DNA of 46,969 nucleotides, from contig JAKSPT010000020.1 in assembly GCA_024404495.1 (NCBI GenBank), positions 1 through 46,969 on the forward strand, given 5' to 3'. Source of the DNA: Lachnospiraceae bacterium. Its GTDB lineage: Bacteria; Bacillota; Clostridia; Oscillospirales; CAG-272. Positions 43,191 to 46,969 of the stretch are shown here, piece by piece; position 1 is the stretch's first letter, and every line of letters begins with the position of its first letter. Under the pieces are notes generated by a model, which did no database searches, was not told the origin of the DNA, and saw nothing but the letters and a program-made list of their open reading frames with translations. The position numbers and the translations under genes are program-made.

Positions 43191-43598
43191 TCATTTGCCG
43201 CCCTTGACGACGCTGATGCGGTTGAGCGCGCGTGCGAGACGGATCTTCATTATCTTTTCCTCCGCCTCGTCGGAGGTCTGACTCAACGCTGCTTCGGCGC
43301 GTGCCTGCGCCTCCTCCGCGCGTCTGAGGTCGATCTCCTCGGCAAGCTCAAAGGTCGTTGCGAGGACGCGTACGGTATCCTTCGTCACCGTCAGAAATCC
43401 GCCCGCGGCGCTTGCGGTCTTAACGGTCCCGTCCTCCGTGACGAAAACCGCTTTTCCGATACCGATCGCAGCGATGAGATCGACGTGTCCGGCGAGGATC
43501 TGTATGTTCCCCTCGGTCGTTCGGATGCTCAGGGATGACGCGTTACCGTCGAAAACGACGCGGTCCGGGGTCACGATCTGTAAACGGTAGTTCTTCAT
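43191..43598 (-). CDS. atpC: F-type ATP synthase epsilon subunit
   Basis: 135 residues, normal length. The N-terminal beta-barrel has the LQIVTPDRVVFDGNASSL pattern and the C-terminal helical hairpin is present (residues ~88-130). It is part of the central stalk and damps ATP hydrolysis. Starts one base after the atpD stop; last gene of the operon. Confidence 0.95.
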   Translation of the reverse strand: MKNYRLQIVTPDRVVFDGNASSLSIRTTEGNIQILAGHVDLIAAIGIGKAVFVTEDGTVKTASAAGGFLTVTKDTVRVLATTFELAEEIDLRRAEEAQARAEAALSQTSDEAEEKIMKIRLARALNRISVVKGGK

Positions 43599-43599
43599 T

Positions 43600-45042
<1,443 letters not shown>

Positions 45043-45052
45043 TTAAATAGAT

Positions 45053-45901
45053 TCAGAGTGCCTCCGCGCCCGAAACGATCTCGGTGATCTCCTGCGTGAT
45101 CACAGCCTGACGGGCACGGTTATAGGAAAGAGACAGAGAATCGATCATCTCGGAAGCGTTCTTCGAGGCGGCGTTCATCGCCGTTCTTCTCGAAGCGCAT
45201 TCGGAAGCAAAGGCTTCCGTGATCGCGGAATACAGGAGCCCGCCGAGGTAATCGGGGATGACCGCCCGAAGGAGTTCGTCGGGATCGCCGTCCGTGATCG
45301 GATCGGAACCGTCGTCCGTCTCTTCGGGAAGCGTGATCGGAAGAAGAGTCATACGGCTCGGTACTACCGTCATCATCGAAACGAAGCGGGTATAAACGAG
45401 CTCGACCCGCGTCACCTCACCCGAAAGGTATCTGTCAAGGATCTCACGGGCAAGACGCATCGCGTCGCTGACGCCGAGTGAAGAGATCTGGGAATAAGCG
45501 GAGGTGAGGATCTCTTCCCCTCTTCTTTCGTAAAATTCGAGCGCCTTTTTGCCGAGAGGGATCACCGTACGGTTTTCTTTCGCGCAGAAGACCTCTCTGG
45601 TCAGACGGATGACGTTGCCGTTGTATCCGCCTGCAAGACCGCGGTCTCCGGCAAGAACGACGTAGAGCGTTTTTCCTCCCTGCCGTTTCTCGGTATAGAC
45701 CGACGCGGCACGCTCGGAGAAGCGCGAAAGCGAAACGAGAGCGTCCTGAAGGATCCTTCGGTACACGCACGAAGCCTCGGCTCTTTCCTTGGCGCGGCGC
45801 AGTTTTGACGTCGCGACAAGCTCCATCGCCTTGGTGATCTGCATCGTACTGTTGACGCTTCTCATCCTCGCCTTGATATCATTCATCGAAGCGGCTGCCA
45901 T
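45053..45901 (-). CDS. atpG: F-type ATP synthase gamma subunit
   Basis: 282 residues. The N-terminal helix begins with MNDIKARMRSVNSTMQITKAM and the C-terminal helix ends with YNRARQAVITQEITEIVSGA, the signature of the rotor shaft. VLAGDRGLAGGYN lies between. Starts 3 nt after the atpA stop. Confidence 0.96.
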   Translation of the reverse strand: MAAASMNDIKARMRSVNSTMQITKAMELVATSKLRRAKERAEASCVYRRILQDALVSLSRFSERAASVYTEKRQGGKTLYVVLAGDRGLAGGYNGNVIRLTREVFCAKENRTVIPLGKKALEFYERRGEEILTSAYSQISSLGVSDAMRLAREILDRYLSGEVTRVELVYTRFVSMMTVVPSRMTLLPITLPEETDDGSDPITDGDPDELLRAVIPDYLGGLLYSAITEAFASECASRRTAMNAASKNASEMIDSLSLSYNRARQAVITQEITEIVSGAEAL

Positions 45902-45904
45902 CGT

Positions 45905-46969
45905 TTATATCTCCGGATTCAGATATTTCTGTTTGCAGGAATTGATCACGCCGGCAAGCTCCGCGGCGTTTTCATCGCTCAGAAGACCGGTATCGCGGAT
46001 CGCGGAAAGAAGCTCTTCCTTTGTAGCGACAAGATCGCGGAAGAGGAAATCTTCAAAATCTCCGATCTTTTCCACCGGGATATCGCTCAGCATATCGCCG
46101 ACGACTGCGAAAATGATCGCGACCTGCAGCTCGACCGGAACCGGTTCCCCTCTTCCCTGCTTCAATACCTCGACGATGCGCTTGCCCTGTTCGAGACGAG
46201 CCATCGTATCGGCGTCAAGATCGGAGCCGAACTGCGCGAAGGCGGCAAGCTCGCGGTACTGGGAATAGAGAAGCTTCAGCTTACCGGAGACCTTTTTCAT
46301 TGCCTTGATCTGCGCGCTTCCGCCGACACGGGAGACCGAAATGCCGGGGTTGACGGCGGGACGGACGCCCGAATGGAAAAGCTCGGTTTCAAGGAAGATC
46401 TGACCGTCGGTGATCGAAATGACGTTGGTCGGGATATACGCGGACACGTCGCCCGCCTGCGTCTCGATGATCGGCAGCGCGGTGATCGAGCCGCCGCCGT
46501 ATTCCGGAGCGACGCGCGCGGCGCGCTCGAGCAGACGGCTGTGGAGGTAGAAGACGTCGCCCGGGTACGCCTCGCGTCCCGGCGGACGGCGGATCAGAAG
46601 CGACAGTGCGCGGTAGGCGACGGCGTGCTTGGACAAATCGTCGTACACGATCAGCACGTCCTTGCCCTGTGCGATGAAATATTCGGCGATCGCGCAGCCC
46701 GCATAAGGAGCGATATACTGGATTCGGATGCCGAAGCGGACACGATCACGGTATACGCATCCGCGCCGCCGGCGCGCAGCGTCTCCGCGAGCAGCGCAAC
46801 GGTCGAATTCTTCTGACCGATGGCGACGTACACGCACAGCACGCCCTTGCCGCGCTGATTGAGAATCGTATCAACGGCAATTGTCGTTTTTCCCGTTTGG
46901 CGGTCGCCTATAATCAACTCACGCTGACCGCGGCCGATCGGAACCATCGCGTCGATCGCCTTGATGCCG
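45905..46969 (-). CDS. atpA: F-type ATP synthase alpha subunit, partial and frameshifted
   Basis: The gene enters at the right edge of the window and ends at 45905. Its 5' part in this window holds the nucleotide site [18 protein letters not shown] and VSASASE; the frame breaks at about 46720-46725. The 3' part resumes with [16 protein letters not shown], then [13 protein letters not shown] and [19 protein letters not shown]. Between SASE and QYIAPYAG only 2 nt remain where homologues have four residues, so about 10 nt are missing. If real, the subunit would be truncated and F1 would not assemble; a sequence or assembly error is likelier for an otherwise intact operon. The rest is normal. Confidence 0.88.

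Overview
The window is about 47 kb from an uncultured Clostridia-type Firmicute, probably a gut or rumen lineage. The evidence is a Gram-positive lipoprotein set with acidic Thr/Pro/Glu linkers, a SpoIVB sporulation protease, a lipoteichoic-acid-synthase-like enzyme, encoded tRNA CCA ends, many near-consensus sigma-A promoters (TTGACA-17-TATAAT) and GC-rich codon use. Gene density is high. I see no phage, transposase or CRISPR array, so this is mostly core chromosome.

Region by region. 0-4.8 kb: a serine hydrolase and a large unassigned lipoprotein, converging with spoIVB. 4.9-16 kb: a cytosolic M20C dipeptidase (pepD), two rRNA/tRNA pseudouridine synthases, an LtaS-like sulfatase translationally coupled to one of them, a CBS protein with a fused ABC transporter, and a PLP enzyme of the aluminium-resistance/methionine-gamma-lyase-like family. 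16-23.7 kb: pyridoxal kinase with an M50 metalloprotease, an SGNH hydrolase, a YegP-like protein, tRNA-Gly, a lipoprotein amidase with a GNAT enzyme, a flavin-reductase-like protein with an unusual C-terminal domain, tRNA-Gln, a highly structured 136-nt element and a D,D-carboxypeptidase. 23.7-26.9 kb: a two-gene membrane glycosyltransferase operon and a small basic ORF.

27-31.7 kb: a complete branched-chain amino-acid ABC transporter livJHMGF from one strong promoter, with three stacked hairpins between the binding protein and the permease. 31.7-35.9 kb: rlmI-like and trmB methyltransferases flank a three-gene envelope set (DUF1700-like, DUF4097-like, DUF378). 36-38.7 kb: an amino-acid ABC transporter (binding protein, permease, ATPase) behind a lysine riboswitch, which identifies it as a probable lysine importer. 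38.7-43.1 kb: a GNAT enzyme, two membrane proteins (one DUF624/YesL-like), and cysE coupled to an AAA ATPase. 43.1-47 kb: the F1 part of the ATP synthase operon in the order atpA-atpG-atpD-atpC on the minus strand. atpA runs off the window and carries an apparent 10-nt deletion frameshift.

Nutrient uptake (liv and lysine ABC systems, dipeptidase), amino-acid and cofactor metabolism (cysE, pyridoxal kinase), envelope remodelling (amidase, carboxypeptidase, LtaS-like enzyme) and RNA modification dominate. The least explained parts are the structured element beside tRNA-Gln, the hairpin cluster inside the liv operon, the heptamer repeat near 21.0 kb, the hairpin that covers the ribosome binding site of a small ORF near 26.5 kb, and the atpA frameshift.
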